A DNA stretch of 64,000 nt from the NCBI GenBank assembly GCA_019638015.1, contig JAHBUP010000001.1:3380424-3444423 (forward strand), read 5' to 3'. Below, piece after piece: positions 9,056 to 18,605 of the stretch (the stretch's first letter is position 1; the number at the start of each line of letters is the position of its first letter). The translations under genes and the position numbers were made by a program. This DNA is from Melioribacteraceae bacterium (lineage in GTDB: Bacteria > Bacteroidota > Ignavibacteria > Ignavibacteriales > Melioribacteraceae). Under the pieces are notes generated by a model that did not search any database, had not been told where the DNA came from, and saw only the letters and a program-made list of their open reading frames with translations.

Positions 9056-10518
9056 TCAGCAATTCAAATAATTTAAATCATTGGGTGTTTGAAGCTCATG
9101 CAAAACCAATGCATGAATTATTCATTATTGGTGAGAATATTAAAATAACGAGAGACGATTTTTTAATTAAATCATTATCTGCAGCTAATTATCTTTCAAA
9201 TAGAAATATAAGCGAAGGGGACCATGTAGCTATTTATTGTGATAATAAATGGGAGTATCTCGTAGTAGTTCAAGCATTATGGTTTATTGGATCGGTACCA
9301 ATTCTATTTCACACCAAAATTTTACAATCCGATCTGCCGGATATGGCACTAAAAAGTAAATCTAAATTTATAATCACTGATAAAAATGATTTCGATTCTT
9401 TTTCAAAAGATAATATGAATTTCATTTTCATGGATCAGATTTTTAATTATCACGGATCATTGGACATTACCGGTTTACCAATTTTTCAGCTTTCCCAAAA
9501 AGCGGTTTGCTTATTTACCTCCGGTTCAACGGGTGATAGAAAATTAGTGGTTCATACTTTTCATTCATTACAAGAGAATTATTTCCAATCAAACTCACTT
9601 TTCAATTTTGAAGAAAATGATTTGTGGTTATTATCGCTTCCTCTTTATCATATTGGTGGATTCATGATTTTCATCAGGGCACTTCTAAGTAATGCTAAAT
9701 TATTCATTCCAACTAATTCTAGTCATTCCGAAATAATGGATGCCTTGACCAATCAACCAATAACACACTGTTCAATTGTTCCAACAACACTTCAGCGGAT
9801 GAATAGAGAGAATTATAAACCCAATAAGTCGATTAAAAATATATTTGTCGGTGGTGGCCCCGGAGATGCCAGTATTTTTAATTTGGCGAAAAATTTGGGA
9901 TATCCAATTACAAAAGTTTATGGCAGTACCGAAACTTCTTCAATGATTTGCGCTTTAACCGGCAATTACTCGAATGATAAAATTAATTCAGTTGGTAAGC
10001 CAATCGGCAACACTGAAATAATTATTGATAAAAATAAATCACAGGAATCTGCAAGTCTGGGAGAAATTCTTATAAAAACAAATTCCATTTTCGAGGAATA
10101 TTACAACGATAAATCTTCGACACAACAAGCATTTAAAGATGGATACTACAAATCGGGTGATGCGGGATATTTTGATGCGGAGGGTTTCCTCTATATTACG
10201 GGGCGAGTTGATAATATTATTGTATCCGGCGGCGAAAACATCTCACCAATAGAAATCGAAAACTGTATAAAATCCATAGATAAAATTAGTGATGCAGCAG
10301 TCGTTGGAATACCTGATGTAATTTGGGGTACTGCGGTAGCTGCCGCAATAATAATAAAAGACTCTACAGAATGGGACGAAATTGAGGTCAGACATGAATT
10401 AAAGAGACTACTAGCCCCGCATAAAATTCCAAAGAAGATAATATTTGTAAAATCAATTCCGAGAAGTGAACTCGGAAAAACTAATTATGAAGCGTTAGTA
10501 AAACTGTTTAAAGATTAG
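9052..10518 (+). CDS. menE: o-Succinylbenzoate-CoA ligase
   Basis: This ANL-superfamily adenylate-forming enzyme activates o-succinylbenzoate to its CoA thioester. The 488-residue protein shows the P-loop CLFTSGSTGDRK, the A5 motif YGSTETSSM, the A7-A8 hinge GYYKSGDAGYFD and GRVDNIIVSGGENISP. The C-terminal catalytic lysine is in SELGKTNYEA. It is the last gene of the plus-strand men operon and overlaps menC by 4 bp. Its end overlaps the convergent thioesterase gene by 11 bp. Confidence 0.92.
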   Translation: MISNSNNLNHWVFEAHAKPMHELFIIGENIKITRDDFLIKSLSAANYLSNRNISEGDHVAIYCDNKWEYLVVVQALWFIGSVPILFHTKILQSDLPDMALKSKSKFIITDKNDFDSFSKDNMNFIFMDQIFNYHGSLDITGLPIFQLSQKAVCLFTSGSTGDRKLVVHTFHSLQENYFQSNSLFNFEENDLWLLSLPLYHIGGFMIFIRALLSNAKLFIPTNSSHSEIMDALTNQPITHCSIVPTTLQRMNRENYKPNKSIKNIFVGGGPGDASIFNLAKNLGYPITKVYGSTETSSMICALTGNYSNDKINSVGKPIGNTEIIIDKNKSQESASLGEILIKTNSIFEEYYNDKSSTQQAFKDGYYKSGDAGYFDAEGFLYITGRVDNIIVSGGENISPIEIENCIKSIDKISDAAVVGIPDVIWGTAVAAAIIIKDSTEWDEIEVRHELKRLLAPHKIPKKIIFVKSIPRSELGKTNYEALVKLFKD

Positions 10519-10906
10519 TTTTTAATTTGTTAAAAAAATCATCAGGTAGTTCAATCTTTTTAAATTCTTCTTTCAATACACAAACGTGAACAGTTTTTGC
10601 GATAGCGCTAAATTCCCTATTATTTTTATAAAATCTATAAGTCAGTTCGAATGAGGATTTTTTAAGTAAACTTACCATCAACTCAATTTCGAGCTCATCT
10701 CCTACTTTTATTGGTTTTATATAATCAGCGTCGGCGTGAATTATGGGGAGAACATAATCCTTATCAAAAAAGAAATTTCGTTCGGTATGCAGACTCCTCA
10801 TAAATTCTTCATAAGCCGCATGAACATATTTGAAAAGGCTTGCGTAGAATATTATTCCTGCCGGATCGGCATCATAAAAATAAACTTTAACTTTTGTGGT
10901 AAACAT
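10508..10906 (-). CDS. 4HBT-family (hotdog) thioesterase, candidate DHNA-CoA thioesterase
   Basis: This 132-residue hotdog-fold protein has the 4-hydroxybenzoyl-CoA thioesterase active-site segment FYDADPAGIIFYASLFKYVH, where the first Asp of the ADPAG turn is the usual catalytic acid. It also has the central strand ADYIKPIKVGDELEIEL. Proteins of this family hydrolyse acyl-CoA, and the cyanobacterial DHNA-CoA thioesterase of the phylloquinone pathway belongs to it. Its position directly against menE, on the opposite strand, suggests it supplies the DHNA-CoA to DHNA step (MenI) missing from the operon. A YbgC-like general acyl-CoA thioesterase is the alternative. Confidence 0.75.
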   Translation of the reverse strand: MFTTKVKVYFYDADPAGIIFYASLFKYVHAAYEEFMRSLHTERNFFFDKDYVLPIIHADADYIKPIKVGDELEIELMVSLLKKSSFELTYRFYKNNREFSAIAKTVHVCVLKEEFKKIELPDDFFNKLKTNL

Positions 10907-11013
10907 TTTTTCTCCATTTTCTTCTGAAATTTAATCAATCGGATATTTCTATCCTAAGCGGTAATTAAAAGCATCTATTATTTGGCAAACTTTTTATAAT
11001 TTGCGTTTCACTT

Positions 11014-12291
11014 ATGAGATCATTTATCAAAAATATTTTTTTACTAATTCTCTTTTTCTCAACAAATAATTACGCGCAAATAATTGGCGAAATTAAAAGA
11101 GAGTATTATAAAAACGGCAAAGTTAAAAGCGAAGGTATATTTTCCAACGGTACCAAAGTGGGAATTTATAAAGAGTTTTACGAGAGCGGGAAAATTTGGA
11201 AGGAATGGTATTTTGAAAATGGCAAGGAGGAGGGGCTTTCTACCTGGTATTTTGAAGATGGCACAATAAGTATGAAGTGGAATTATGAAAGAGGAAAACT
11301 TCAAGGAATCTCTAAATGGTTTTACGAGACCGGCGAGCTTTGGGCAGAGCCAAATTATAGAGATGATATTCAGGATGGATTCTCAAATACTTATTATAAA
11401 AGCGGAGTGCTTCAAGCAATATGGAGTTATAGAAATGGTAAACTTAACGGCATCTCAAAAATATTTTTCGAGAATGGGAAGCTTGAAGTAGAAAGAAACT
11501 ATATTGATGATAAACTTGAAGGTATTAGTAAAGTCTATTATGATTATGGAAATATTGCCCTCGAAGCTAATTATAGAAATGACAGATTAGATGGCAATTC
11601 TTATTTTTATTATCCTGACGGTTCTATAAAAGTTGTGGATACTTACAACAATGGCCAAATTGTAAAACGTATTCGGTACGATATCAGTGGTAAATTTGAT
11701 AAGGTAGAGGAAAGTTTCGATGATTTCTATGATGATGGATTTATGAAAGCTGAGTTGAAATTTAGAGAGGGGAAAAAAGAAGGAGTAATTAGAGAATATC
11801 ACTCCAACGGATATTTAAAAGCTGAGTTAATTTATAAAAACGGAAGAATTGATGGCCCGGCAATATTTTATCATGATAATGGTACACTCGCCGAGAATGT
11901 TAATTTTTTCGCGAATGGAAGAGACGGAATATCAAAAAAATATGATACTAATGGGATCCTCTACTCCGAGGAATTTTATGTAGATGGAATTAGAGAAGGC
12001 AGTGCAAAATATTTTTACGAATCGGGAGAAGTAAAATCGGAATTAATTTACCGGAGTAATCTTATTGAAGGCAAAGTAACGCACTATTACTCCACTGGAA
12101 AAATAAAAGGGGAGGAATACTTCGTAAACGGTTCAAAAAACGGAGTAGCTACATACTATAACGAAGCTGGGGAGATGATTGAACTTTTTAATTATAAAGA
12201 CAATTTATTAAATGGGAAGGTTCAATCATTTAATTCGGAGAGGGGTGTTGTTTTTGAGGGTGAATTTATAGATGGATTACTTAAGAATTAG
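11014..12291 (+). CDS. Exported YwqK/MORN-like repeat protein
   Basis: The 425-residue protein begins with a signal peptide (about residues 1-22, ending NNYAQ). The rest is almost wholly built of imperfect repeats of about 23 residues, each a beta-hairpin with a core like YYxNGKxxxExxYxxGxxxG. About sixteen repeats can be followed. This matches the YwqK/MORN-variant family common in Bacteroidetes, probably periplasmic or at the cell surface, where the repeats form an elongated beta-structure. The molecular role is unknown; the database name 'antitoxin' does not apply here, as no toxin partner is adjacent. A TATAAT-like box at 10995-11000 sits just upstream. It overlaps the convergent downstream gene by 4 bp. 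Confidence 0.8.
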   Translation: MRSFIKNIFLLILFFSTNNYAQIIGEIKREYYKNGKVKSEGIFSNGTKVGIYKEFYESGKIWKEWYFENGKEEGLSTWYFEDGTISMKWNYERGKLQGISKWFYETGELWAEPNYRDDIQDGFSNTYYKSGVLQAIWSYRNGKLNGISKIFFENGKLEVERNYIDDKLEGISKVYYDYGNIALEANYRNDRLDGNSYFYYPDGSIKVVDTYNNGQIVKRIRYDISGKFDKVEESFDDFYDDGFMKAELKFREGKKEGVIREYHSNGYLKAELIYKNGRIDGPAIFYHDNGTLAENVNFFANGRDGISKKYDTNGILYSEEFYVDGIREGSAKYFYESGEVKSELIYRSNLIEGKVTHYYSTGKIKGEEYFVNGSKNGVATYYNEAGEMIELFNYKDNLLNGKVQSFNSERGVVFEGEFIDGLLKN

Positions 12292-13337
12292 AATACTCTT
12301 TCAAGAGTAAAATTATCGAGAAACTTATCTCCAAATAAATTTGATGGAGTAAAACTGCCAGGTTTAGATTCTCCTTCAAGAACTTTTTTTGCACACAGCA
12401 CTGCCCCCTTAGCTGTTAAATTATACCCCTCCATTATTCTGTAAACATGCTCAACAGATTCCCCCTTTTTATTGGTAACTTTTCCCCAGATAAAAGTTTT
12501 TGCTCTGACTCTTTCTTGAGCCGTTGGTCCGGTTATTCTGCTGGAAATAAATCTTTGAGCAACTTTTTTGACCGGCTCAAAGCCCAATAGTTTCACCGTT
12601 AATTTCAACATAGTTGAGTTCGTTAGAATTCTATATTTTGTTCCAAGATACACCTCGGAATTTTCTATACCGGTAGAGATAAATGAAGTGAATACATCTC
12701 CCCATGGAATTGAAAATCCGGACATTTTAAAATTTGGTAAATCTACTTCAACTTTATATTCACCAATTGGAGAATTAATAACTTTGCCCCCTCTTCTAAT
12801 TTTACCTGTGCCGCCGATAAAATCTAATGATGTTAATAAAGTACCCCGGGATATCTTTCCCCCGTAATTCATAAAACCTAATTTTAAGTTAGTAGCATCC
12901 GGCAGCAATGAGGCTAATCTTTTTGCCAAACAATCGGTGGGAATAATATCAAATCCAGCTCCGGGTAAAATAGTAATACCCGCTGTTTGAGCTTCAGAAT
13001 CTTTAGAATAGGCTAAATAAAAAACCGGCATCTCACCGGTAATATCGAGATAATTAACTTTATTTCTTAAACATCCTTCAATTAATTCTTTGGCGGTATG
13101 TTTAAATGGTCCGGCACAATTTAGGATGGTATGGATTTCGTTAAGGTTATCATTTATTGTAGATTCATCTTCGAGATTGAATACTTTGTATGGCAAATCA
13201 AAAGCTTCTGCTACTTTTTTAATTTCCTTTGAATTTCTTCCGGCAAGAACCGGTTTTATTCCACAAGAAAGTGCTTCATGGATTATCAGCTTTGCCGAAT
13301 AACCATTTGCACCATATATCATTAGTTTATTATTCAC
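12288..13337 (-). CDS. Saccharopine-dehydrogenase-like NAD(P)-binding oxidoreductase
   Basis: This 349-residue protein opens with a Rossmann dinucleotide-binding segment (MIYGANGYSAKLIIHEA, then LAGRN near residue 36). It resembles the saccharopine dehydrogenase / trans-acting enoyl reductase family (COG3268-like). The central part contains LNCAGPFKHTAKELIEGC and YLDITGEMP, both typical of that family. Members act on varied substrates, including lipid or polyketide enoyl groups, and nothing here fixes the substrate. It ends 4 bp inside the convergent repeat-protein gene. Its start is 21 bp after the end of the next upstream kinase gene, so the two minus-strand genes may be one unit. Confidence 0.7.
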   Translation of the reverse strand: MNNKLMIYGANGYSAKLIIHEALSCGIKPVLAGRNSKEIKKVAEAFDLPYKVFNLEDESTINDNLNEIHTILNCAGPFKHTAKELIEGCLRNKVNYLDITGEMPVFYLAYSKDSEAQTAGITILPGAGFDIIPTDCLAKRLASLLPDATNLKLGFMNYGGKISRGTLLTSLDFIGGTGKIRRGGKVINSPIGEYKVEVDLPNFKMSGFSIPWGDVFTSFISTGIENSEVYLGTKYRILTNSTMLKLTVKLLGFEPVKKVAQRFISSRITGPTAQERVRAKTFIWGKVTNKKGESVEHVYRIMEGYNLTAKGAVLCAKKVLEGESKPGSFTPSNLFGDKFLDNFTLERVF

Positions 13338-13358
13338 TGATAAGTTTTGATTTTAAAT

Positions 13359-15692
13359 TCAACTTACATCTTTTTTAAATAAGATTGAAAAAGTGGTACC
13401 TGTATCTTTAACGCTATCAACTTTTATTGTTGCATTGTTAACTTCAACATATTTTTTTACAAGTGCCAATCCCAAACCGGTGCCTTCAAATTTCCTTGTG
13501 TAGCCTGTCTCTTCTTGTGAAAATGGAGTGAAAATATTCTGCAAATATTCTTTTGACATGCCGATTCCTGTATCCTTTACTGTAACACAATAATGATTTT
13601 CTGATTCTTCAAGTCTCACAGTTACTGTACCATGATGAGTATATTTAATAGCGTTATCGATAAGATTAATAAAAATCTGTGTTACACTTATATGATCTGC
13701 CTGAATAATATATTTTTTATCAGCCGAATTATATTGTAGTAAAATATTTTTTATTTCTGCCTGTCGGCTTAACTCTGAAGTAACTTGTTTTAAAATTTCA
13801 TTCAGATCAAAATATTCAAATAGAGGTCTAAATGTACCACTCTGAAATTGAGACATATTTAGTATCATATCAATTGTTCTTATCAATCTCCGTCCTCCGC
13901 TTTCAATTGAAGCGAATGCGTTTTTAAGATCGTGATCCACTATTTTATCTATCAAAGCCTCCTCAATCAAGGTTGTATAATTTAATATTGTGCTCACCGG
14001 AGTTCTAATTTCGTGTGACATCTGGGCCAAAAAATCTGTTTTTAATTTGCTTGATTTCAGCGCATCTTCTTTGGCGTCAATTAATTTTTGCTCAGTTTCG
14101 AATCGTGCGGTTACATTTGTAGATAATCCAAAAGTACCAATCACTGATCCATCAGAACCGAGAAATGGCGAGTAAGAATTTTCAACTACCAAATTTCCTA
14201 TTTTATAGTTTGCTGAGAATGTTTTACCAGTAAGTGCTAATTTCAAATCAGAATATAATTCATCAAAACCGACCAAAAATTCTTTAATATTTCTCCCGAC
14301 GGTGTTATCAGGATTAATATTAAGCTCAGCCAGCAAGCTGCCTCGCGCAAATTTCACAGTTTCATTATTATCAATAATAAATAAAACAATTGGAGCATTA
14401 TTTAGAACGGTACTTAAAAGTTTTTCATTTTTATGAATTTCTTCTCGTGCATACTTTTCAAATGTTATATCATCCTCTATTGCAACAAAATTAATTATTG
14501 TTCCTTTTTCATCCATGATTGGAGAAATCGAAACTTTAACCCAAAACTTGGTACCATCTTTCTTTTTATTTAAGAGTTCTCCTCTCCAGCTTCTTCCTTT
14601 TAAAATATGATCCCAAAGTTGAGTAAAAATATTTCTGCATGTGTTATCCCATTTTAAAATATTGGGTGATTGCCCAATAACTTCCTCGGATGTATAACCG
14701 GTTAATTCTGTGAAGGCATTATTTACATATACAATTTTACCTTGTACATCGGTCAATATTACTGTTGATTGCGTTTGGCGGATGATCTCCGAAAGCTCTC
14801 TCAACTTTTTATCAGCATCCTTTTTACCTGTAATATTTTTTACAGTGCCGATGGATGTCGGCTTGCCATTAAATTCAGTTACTCCCACATGAAGTTGCAG
14901 ATAAACATTTATTGATGGATCTTTATGACATGCTCTAAATTCGTAACTATTTGGTACATCAAGTCCTTCTAACCTGTGTTTATAACGTCCGACAACCAGA
15001 TCAAAATCCTCCGGAGCAATTACTCGTCCGAATGGTTCACCAATCAATTCTTCAACTTTATAGCCAAGCATATCTGCCAATGCGTTATTACATAATACAA
15101 ATTTGGCATCTTGAATTATAAAAATACCATCTTGTATATTATCGAATAAAGCACGATACTTTTTCTCAGATTCCACCAATTCCTTTTGAGCTATAATTCT
15201 TTCAGAAATATCATGGATTATGGCGTAAACTATTTCTCTCTCTTTTGCCTCCAAAAAACTGAACGCCACTTCAACAAATTTATTTGTACCATCAGCTAAG
15301 ATGTGATTTGAAATTATAAGTTGATTTGTCCCGGTAATGTTTGTTTTAGTTACATTAAAATTGAGATGAGTCGAATCTGGACATATTTCATAATACTTTT
15401 TATTGATCAATAAGTTGTGTGAGTAACCATAAAATTTCACCGCCGCATTATTAGCGTCAATAATTTCCATACTCTCCTTATCGAGCAAAAGCATAATGGA
15501 AATATTATCCTGAAACATTTGACGATAGAGAGATTCATTGGCATTAATATTATCATTTTTCTTTCTTAACTCATTTTTTAAAATGGATAACTGTCGTTCT
15601 TTCCTACCCATCACTACATACTGAAAAATGAAGAGAGTTGGAATTAATAGAATTAAGAAGGCAATTAGATAATTGGTTTCTGGAATTATCAT
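13359..15692 (-). CDS. Membrane-anchored multi-PAS sensor histidine kinase
   Basis: The 777-residue protein has one N-terminal transmembrane helix (about residues 7-28), then four PAS-like domains. These begin near YRQMFQDNISIMLL, KYRALFDNIQDGIFII, IIRQTQSTVILTDV and LLSTVLNNAPIVLFII. A HisKA dimerisation domain follows, with the phosphoacceptor in FLAQMSHEIRTP, and a HATPase domain with NLIDNAIKYTHHG, VKDTGIGMS and EGTGLGLALVKK. There is no receiver domain and no adjacent response regulator, so it is an orphan kinase. The PAS cofactors cannot be read from sequence. It lies upstream of the oxidoreductase gene on the same strand and downstream of the Rnf operon after 124 bp. Confidence 0.88.
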   Translation of the reverse strand: MIIPETNYLIAFLILLIPTLFIFQYVVMGRKERQLSILKNELRKKNDNINANESLYRQMFQDNISIMLLLDKESMEIIDANNAAVKFYGYSHNLLINKKYYEICPDSTHLNFNVTKTNITGTNQLIISNHILADGTNKFVEVAFSFLEAKEREIVYAIIHDISERIIAQKELVESEKKYRALFDNIQDGIFIIQDAKFVLCNNALADMLGYKVEELIGEPFGRVIAPEDFDLVVGRYKHRLEGLDVPNSYEFRACHKDPSINVYLQLHVGVTEFNGKPTSIGTVKNITGKKDADKKLRELSEIIRQTQSTVILTDVQGKIVYVNNAFTELTGYTSEEVIGQSPNILKWDNTCRNIFTQLWDHILKGRSWRGELLNKKKDGTKFWVKVSISPIMDEKGTIINFVAIEDDITFEKYAREEIHKNEKLLSTVLNNAPIVLFIIDNNETVKFARGSLLAELNINPDNTVGRNIKEFLVGFDELYSDLKLALTGKTFSANYKIGNLVVENSYSPFLGSDGSVIGTFGLSTNVTARFETEQKLIDAKEDALKSSKLKTDFLAQMSHEIRTPVSTILNYTTLIEEALIDKIVDHDLKNAFASIESGGRRLIRTIDMILNMSQFQSGTFRPLFEYFDLNEILKQVTSELSRQAEIKNILLQYNSADKKYIIQADHISVTQIFINLIDNAIKYTHHGTVTVRLEESENHYCVTVKDTGIGMSKEYLQNIFTPFSQEETGYTRKFEGTGLGLALVKKYVEVNNATIKVDSVKDTGTTFSILFKKDVS

Positions 15693-15816
15693 TAAGTGGA
15701 CCCAAACGAATTACAAGTATTGTGATTAAGAGTTTACTTTTGGGAAGCGAGTATAATTAATAAATGTTAATCATTCAACAATACCGCTGAATTTAACTGT
15801 TAAATTTTTAATGGAC

Positions 15817-16248
15817 CTAGTTAAGTATATTAACGATGCTCCGTTGATCGGAGGGGAAAAATTTTCTCTTTAAATTAAGGAGGAAGAAATAAACTACCAA
15901 CGATATAATCGCACCCGTAAAAGCAAGGAGCTCTTTATTGTTTGATGCACTAAACAGGTTATAGGTTAAAGCTACAACTATGAGTAAAATAATAAGCGGT
16001 AATAAGTAAATTATTAACGCTTGGCTAACTATACTTTTTGAATTAATCTCAATCTTAATATCATCACCAACATTTTTCCCTGCTAACTTCTGGATTCTAA
16101 GAACATTTAAATTCGCGGAGGTTGGAGTACAAAATATTTTAGCGGAGCATTCCTCACATTCATTTTTTGAATGGATCAACACATCGGTAAAATCATCATC
16201 GATTTTAAGTATAGTGCCACTTTCTATAAATGACTCATTCAGCATCAA
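15817..16248 (-). CDS. rseC: RseC/MucC-family membrane protein of the Rnf operon
   Basis: This 143-residue protein fits the RseC/MucC family, known in proteobacteria as part of the SoxR-reducing system with Rsx/Rnf. It has an N-terminal cytoplasmic domain with the cysteine cluster CEECSAKIFC (near residues 32-41) and two adjacent transmembrane helices (about residues 75-120). The cysteines suggest a metal or redox role. It is the last gene of the Rnf operon and its ATG overlaps the rnfB stop by 4 bp, which supports a role with the complex. The exact function here is inference. Confidence 0.8.
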   Translation of the reverse strand: MMLNESFIESGTILKIDDDFTDVLIHSKNECEECSAKIFCTPTSANLNVLRIQKLAGKNVGDDIKIEINSKSIVSQALIIYLLPLIILLIVVALTYNLFSASNNKELLAFTGAIISLVVYFFLLNLKRKFFPSDQRSIVNILN

Positions 16249-17054
16249 TTAATCAATTTATTTTTATAGGCGATTGCACCGGTTGAACACTTATCAAAGG
16301 GAATTTTTGAATCATCAAGTTTATCATAATTAATAATACCGAGATTATTAACCATTTCAATTCCGCCATCCGATTTGCGGGCGCAAATTCCACATCCTAA
16401 ACAGGATACGGAACAAACCTCTTTAGAACGTTTTGGATCATCTTGATTTTTGCAGAACACAAATACATTGTGAGAAACAGGATGCATTTCGAGCACATTT
16501 CTGGGACAAGATTTAACACAAATTCCGCAACCGGTACACAATTCTTCAATTACTTCGGGTAAACCATTTTCATTCATAATCATCGCATTAAAAGGGCATA
16601 CGGATACACAATCGCCCCCTCCCAAACAGCCATAATAACATAATTTATCTCCACCGGAAACGATGTGCATCGCTTTACAGCTTAACGGGCCATAATATGA
16701 AACCATTTTTTTTACCGCTTCACTATTACCGCCACGGCAAAGTAAAACGGGATAATTTTTAACTGAGTCGCCAACTTCAATTCCAAGAAGCAAGGCGATT
16801 TGTTTTGCCGTTTCTTCACCGCCAACCGGACAGCCGTTAGGGGATGTTTTCCCTTCTACAACATTTACAGCAAAATCATAACAACCGGCAAAACCACATC
16901 CTCCGCAATTTGCATTCGGCAATGATTCATTAACTTGAGCGATTAATGGATTTTCCTCTACTCTAAGCTTCCTATCGGCATATGCTAAACCTCCAGCAAA
17001 AATAAATCCAAGCCCACCCATTGTAATTATTGCAATAATAATTGTCAATTCCAT
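16245..17054 (-). CDS. rnfB: Rnf complex subunit B (polyferredoxin)
   Basis: RnfB takes electrons from ferredoxin and passes them into the Rnf complex on the cytoplasmic face. The 269-residue protein has an N-terminal transmembrane anchor (about residues 3-25). The RnfB-typical iron-sulfur domain follows, with NANCGGCGFAGC and a later CPVGG. After it come ferredoxin-like clusters: CLGGGDCVSVCPF, CTGCGICVKSCPRN and the looser SVSCLGCGICA. The gene lies 2 bp after apbE and overlaps rseC by 4 bp. Confidence 0.93.
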   Translation of the reverse strand: MELTIIIAIITMGGLGFIFAGGLAYADRKLRVEENPLIAQVNESLPNANCGGCGFAGCYDFAVNVVEGKTSPNGCPVGGEETAKQIALLLGIEVGDSVKNYPVLLCRGGNSEAVKKMVSYYGPLSCKAMHIVSGGDKLCYYGCLGGGDCVSVCPFNAMIMNENGLPEVIEELCTGCGICVKSCPRNVLEMHPVSHNVFVFCKNQDDPKRSKEVCSVSCLGCGICARKSDGGIEMVNNLGIINYDKLDDSKIPFDKCSTGAIAYKNKLIN

Positions 17055-17056
17055 AT

Positions 17057-18025
17057 TTACCTCTGAATAAACTCTTCAAAATTTGATGACTTATGTAGAT
17101 TTCCTTTATTATCGATTATAATGCCTTCAACATTTTCCAATTGTTCAATTAGTTCAAGGCCCTTTTGAACACCAAGCACAAACACCGCAGTTGAAAGAGC
17201 GTCTGCCCACATTGTGTTTTTAGATATTATTGAAACAGAGGAACACTCACTAGATGATTTACCCGTAATCGGATCAAAAATGTGCGTGAATCGCTTTCCA
17301 TCTTCAGTAAAATATTGCTGATAATCCCCCGAAGTAGCGACCGCATATTTATCCGGTTTAACCACCATTAGTATTTCATTTTCATTTCTTGGATGTTGGA
17401 TGCCAACTTTCCAATTATTACCACTGGCAAATATTTCCCCTCCAACATTTACTAAAAATTCTTTAATACCATAGTTATAAAGAAGGTTGGCTATATTATC
17501 CGCGGCATAACCTGGAACACAAGCGTTAAATGATAATTTCACTTCCGCCGGTTTTATTAAAATATTGGGTTTAACTAATTTTATTTTTTTCCACCCGATG
17601 GATTCAAGTACTTTTTTTACATCAGATTCATTAGGCAGTTTAGGATTATTTTTATCAAAACCGATTAATTCAATTAAATTACCAATGGCGGGATCGAAAG
17701 CACCATTAGAAATTTTCCAAAGTGTATCGCATTGTTCAAGTAGATCAAAAAACTCATTATTAATTATTATTTGATCGGCTAAAGAATTATTTATTTCCCA
17801 CATCGGATTACCTGGGAGATATGTAGAAAATAATGTATCAATTCTTCTAGCTTCAGAAAACGCAAGATCAATTGCCTTATTTGCTTTTACACTGTTAACC
17901 CCACGGATTTGCACTTCAATGGAAGAGCCCATTACTATTGATGATCGGCTAACAACATTATCTCCGTCACCTGTGCATGAAATAGAAAAGATAGCAAGCA
18001 ATATGTATGTGAAAATATTCTTCAT
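17057..18025 (-). CDS. apbE: FAD:protein FMN transferase (flavin-transfer lipoprotein)
   Basis: ApbE attaches FMN covalently to Thr/Ser in the flavinylation motifs of RnfG and RnfD. The 322-residue protein has a signal peptide with a lipobox-like AIFSISC, so it is probably a lipoprotein on the periplasmic side. Family features are GYAADNIANLL, FLVNVGGEIFASG, WKVGIQHP, ATSGDYQQYF, THIFDPITGK and the metal-site region MWADALSTAVFVLG. It sits inside the Rnf operon between rnfA and rnfB, next to its expected substrates. Confidence 0.93.
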   Translation of the reverse strand: MKNIFTYILLAIFSISCTGDGDNVVSRSSIVMGSSIEVQIRGVNSVKANKAIDLAFSEARRIDTLFSTYLPGNPMWEINNSLADQIIINNEFFDLLEQCDTLWKISNGAFDPAIGNLIELIGFDKNNPKLPNESDVKKVLESIGWKKIKLVKPNILIKPAEVKLSFNACVPGYAADNIANLLYNYGIKEFLVNVGGEIFASGNNWKVGIQHPRNENEILMVVKPDKYAVATSGDYQQYFTEDGKRFTHIFDPITGKSSSECSSVSIISKNTMWADALSTAVFVLGVQKGLELIEQLENVEGIIIDNKGNLHKSSNFEEFIQR

Positions 18026-18032
18026 AATAGTT

Positions 18033-18605
18033 TTAAATCATCCCAGCAAAACCCATAAAAGCCAATGCCAATAAGCCGGCTGTGATTAATGTTATTGGTG
18101 CGCCACGGAAAGGCTGAGGCACATCAGTCAACTCTAGTTCTTCTCTGATGCCCGACATAATTAAGAGTGCCAGTGTAAATCCAGCTCCGGCGCCTAATCC
18201 AAAAACTATACTCTGAATAAAGGAGTAATTTCTCATAGAAAGCAAAAGCGCCAATCCGAGTATTGCGCAGTTAGTTGTAATTAGTGGTAAAAATATTCCT
18301 AACGCACGATATAATGGCTGACTAACTTTTTTAATTACCATTTCAACAAATTGAACGAGTGAAGCAATTACTAAAATAAAAGATGGTATTTGAAGAAACT
18401 CGAGGTGGTACGGAATTAATACTAGAAAAAACAAAATCCAGCTAACCATCGCGGTCAATACCATCACAAATGTGGTAGCCATTCCCATTGAAAGAGCAGA
18501 ACTTGTTTTGTTGGAAACCCCGATAAAAGGGCAAATCCCTAAAAAATAGGAAAGAACAAAATTATTAACTACCGAAGCGGAGATAAATATTATCAATAAA
18601 TCCAT
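18033..18605 (-). CDS. rnfA: Rnf complex subunit A
   Basis: RnfA is an integral membrane subunit, paralogous to RnfE, that helps form the ion-translocating core of the Rnf complex. The 190-residue protein has about six transmembrane helices. It carries conserved segments such as NNFVLSYFLGICPFIGVS, with the Cys that in the family helps bind a membrane iron-sulfur cluster. It also has LPLITTNCAILG and GLGAGAGFTLALLIMSGIRE. Its start directly abuts the end of rnfE and its end is 7 bp before apbE. Confidence 0.94.
   Translation of the reverse strand: MDLLIIFISASVVNNFVLSYFLGICPFIGVSNKTSSALSMGMATTFVMVLTAMVSWILFFLVLIPYHLEFLQIPSFILVIASLVQFVEMVIKKVSQPLYRALGIFLPLITTNCAILGLALLLSMRNYSFIQSIVFGLGAGAGFTLALLIMSGIREELELTDVPQPFRGAPITLITAGLLALAFMGFAGMI

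Noticed and set aside
11014..12291. Toxin-antitoxin system (YwqK is often named an antitoxin)
   Set aside because: No toxin gene adjoins it, and the protein is exported, which does not fit an antitoxin.
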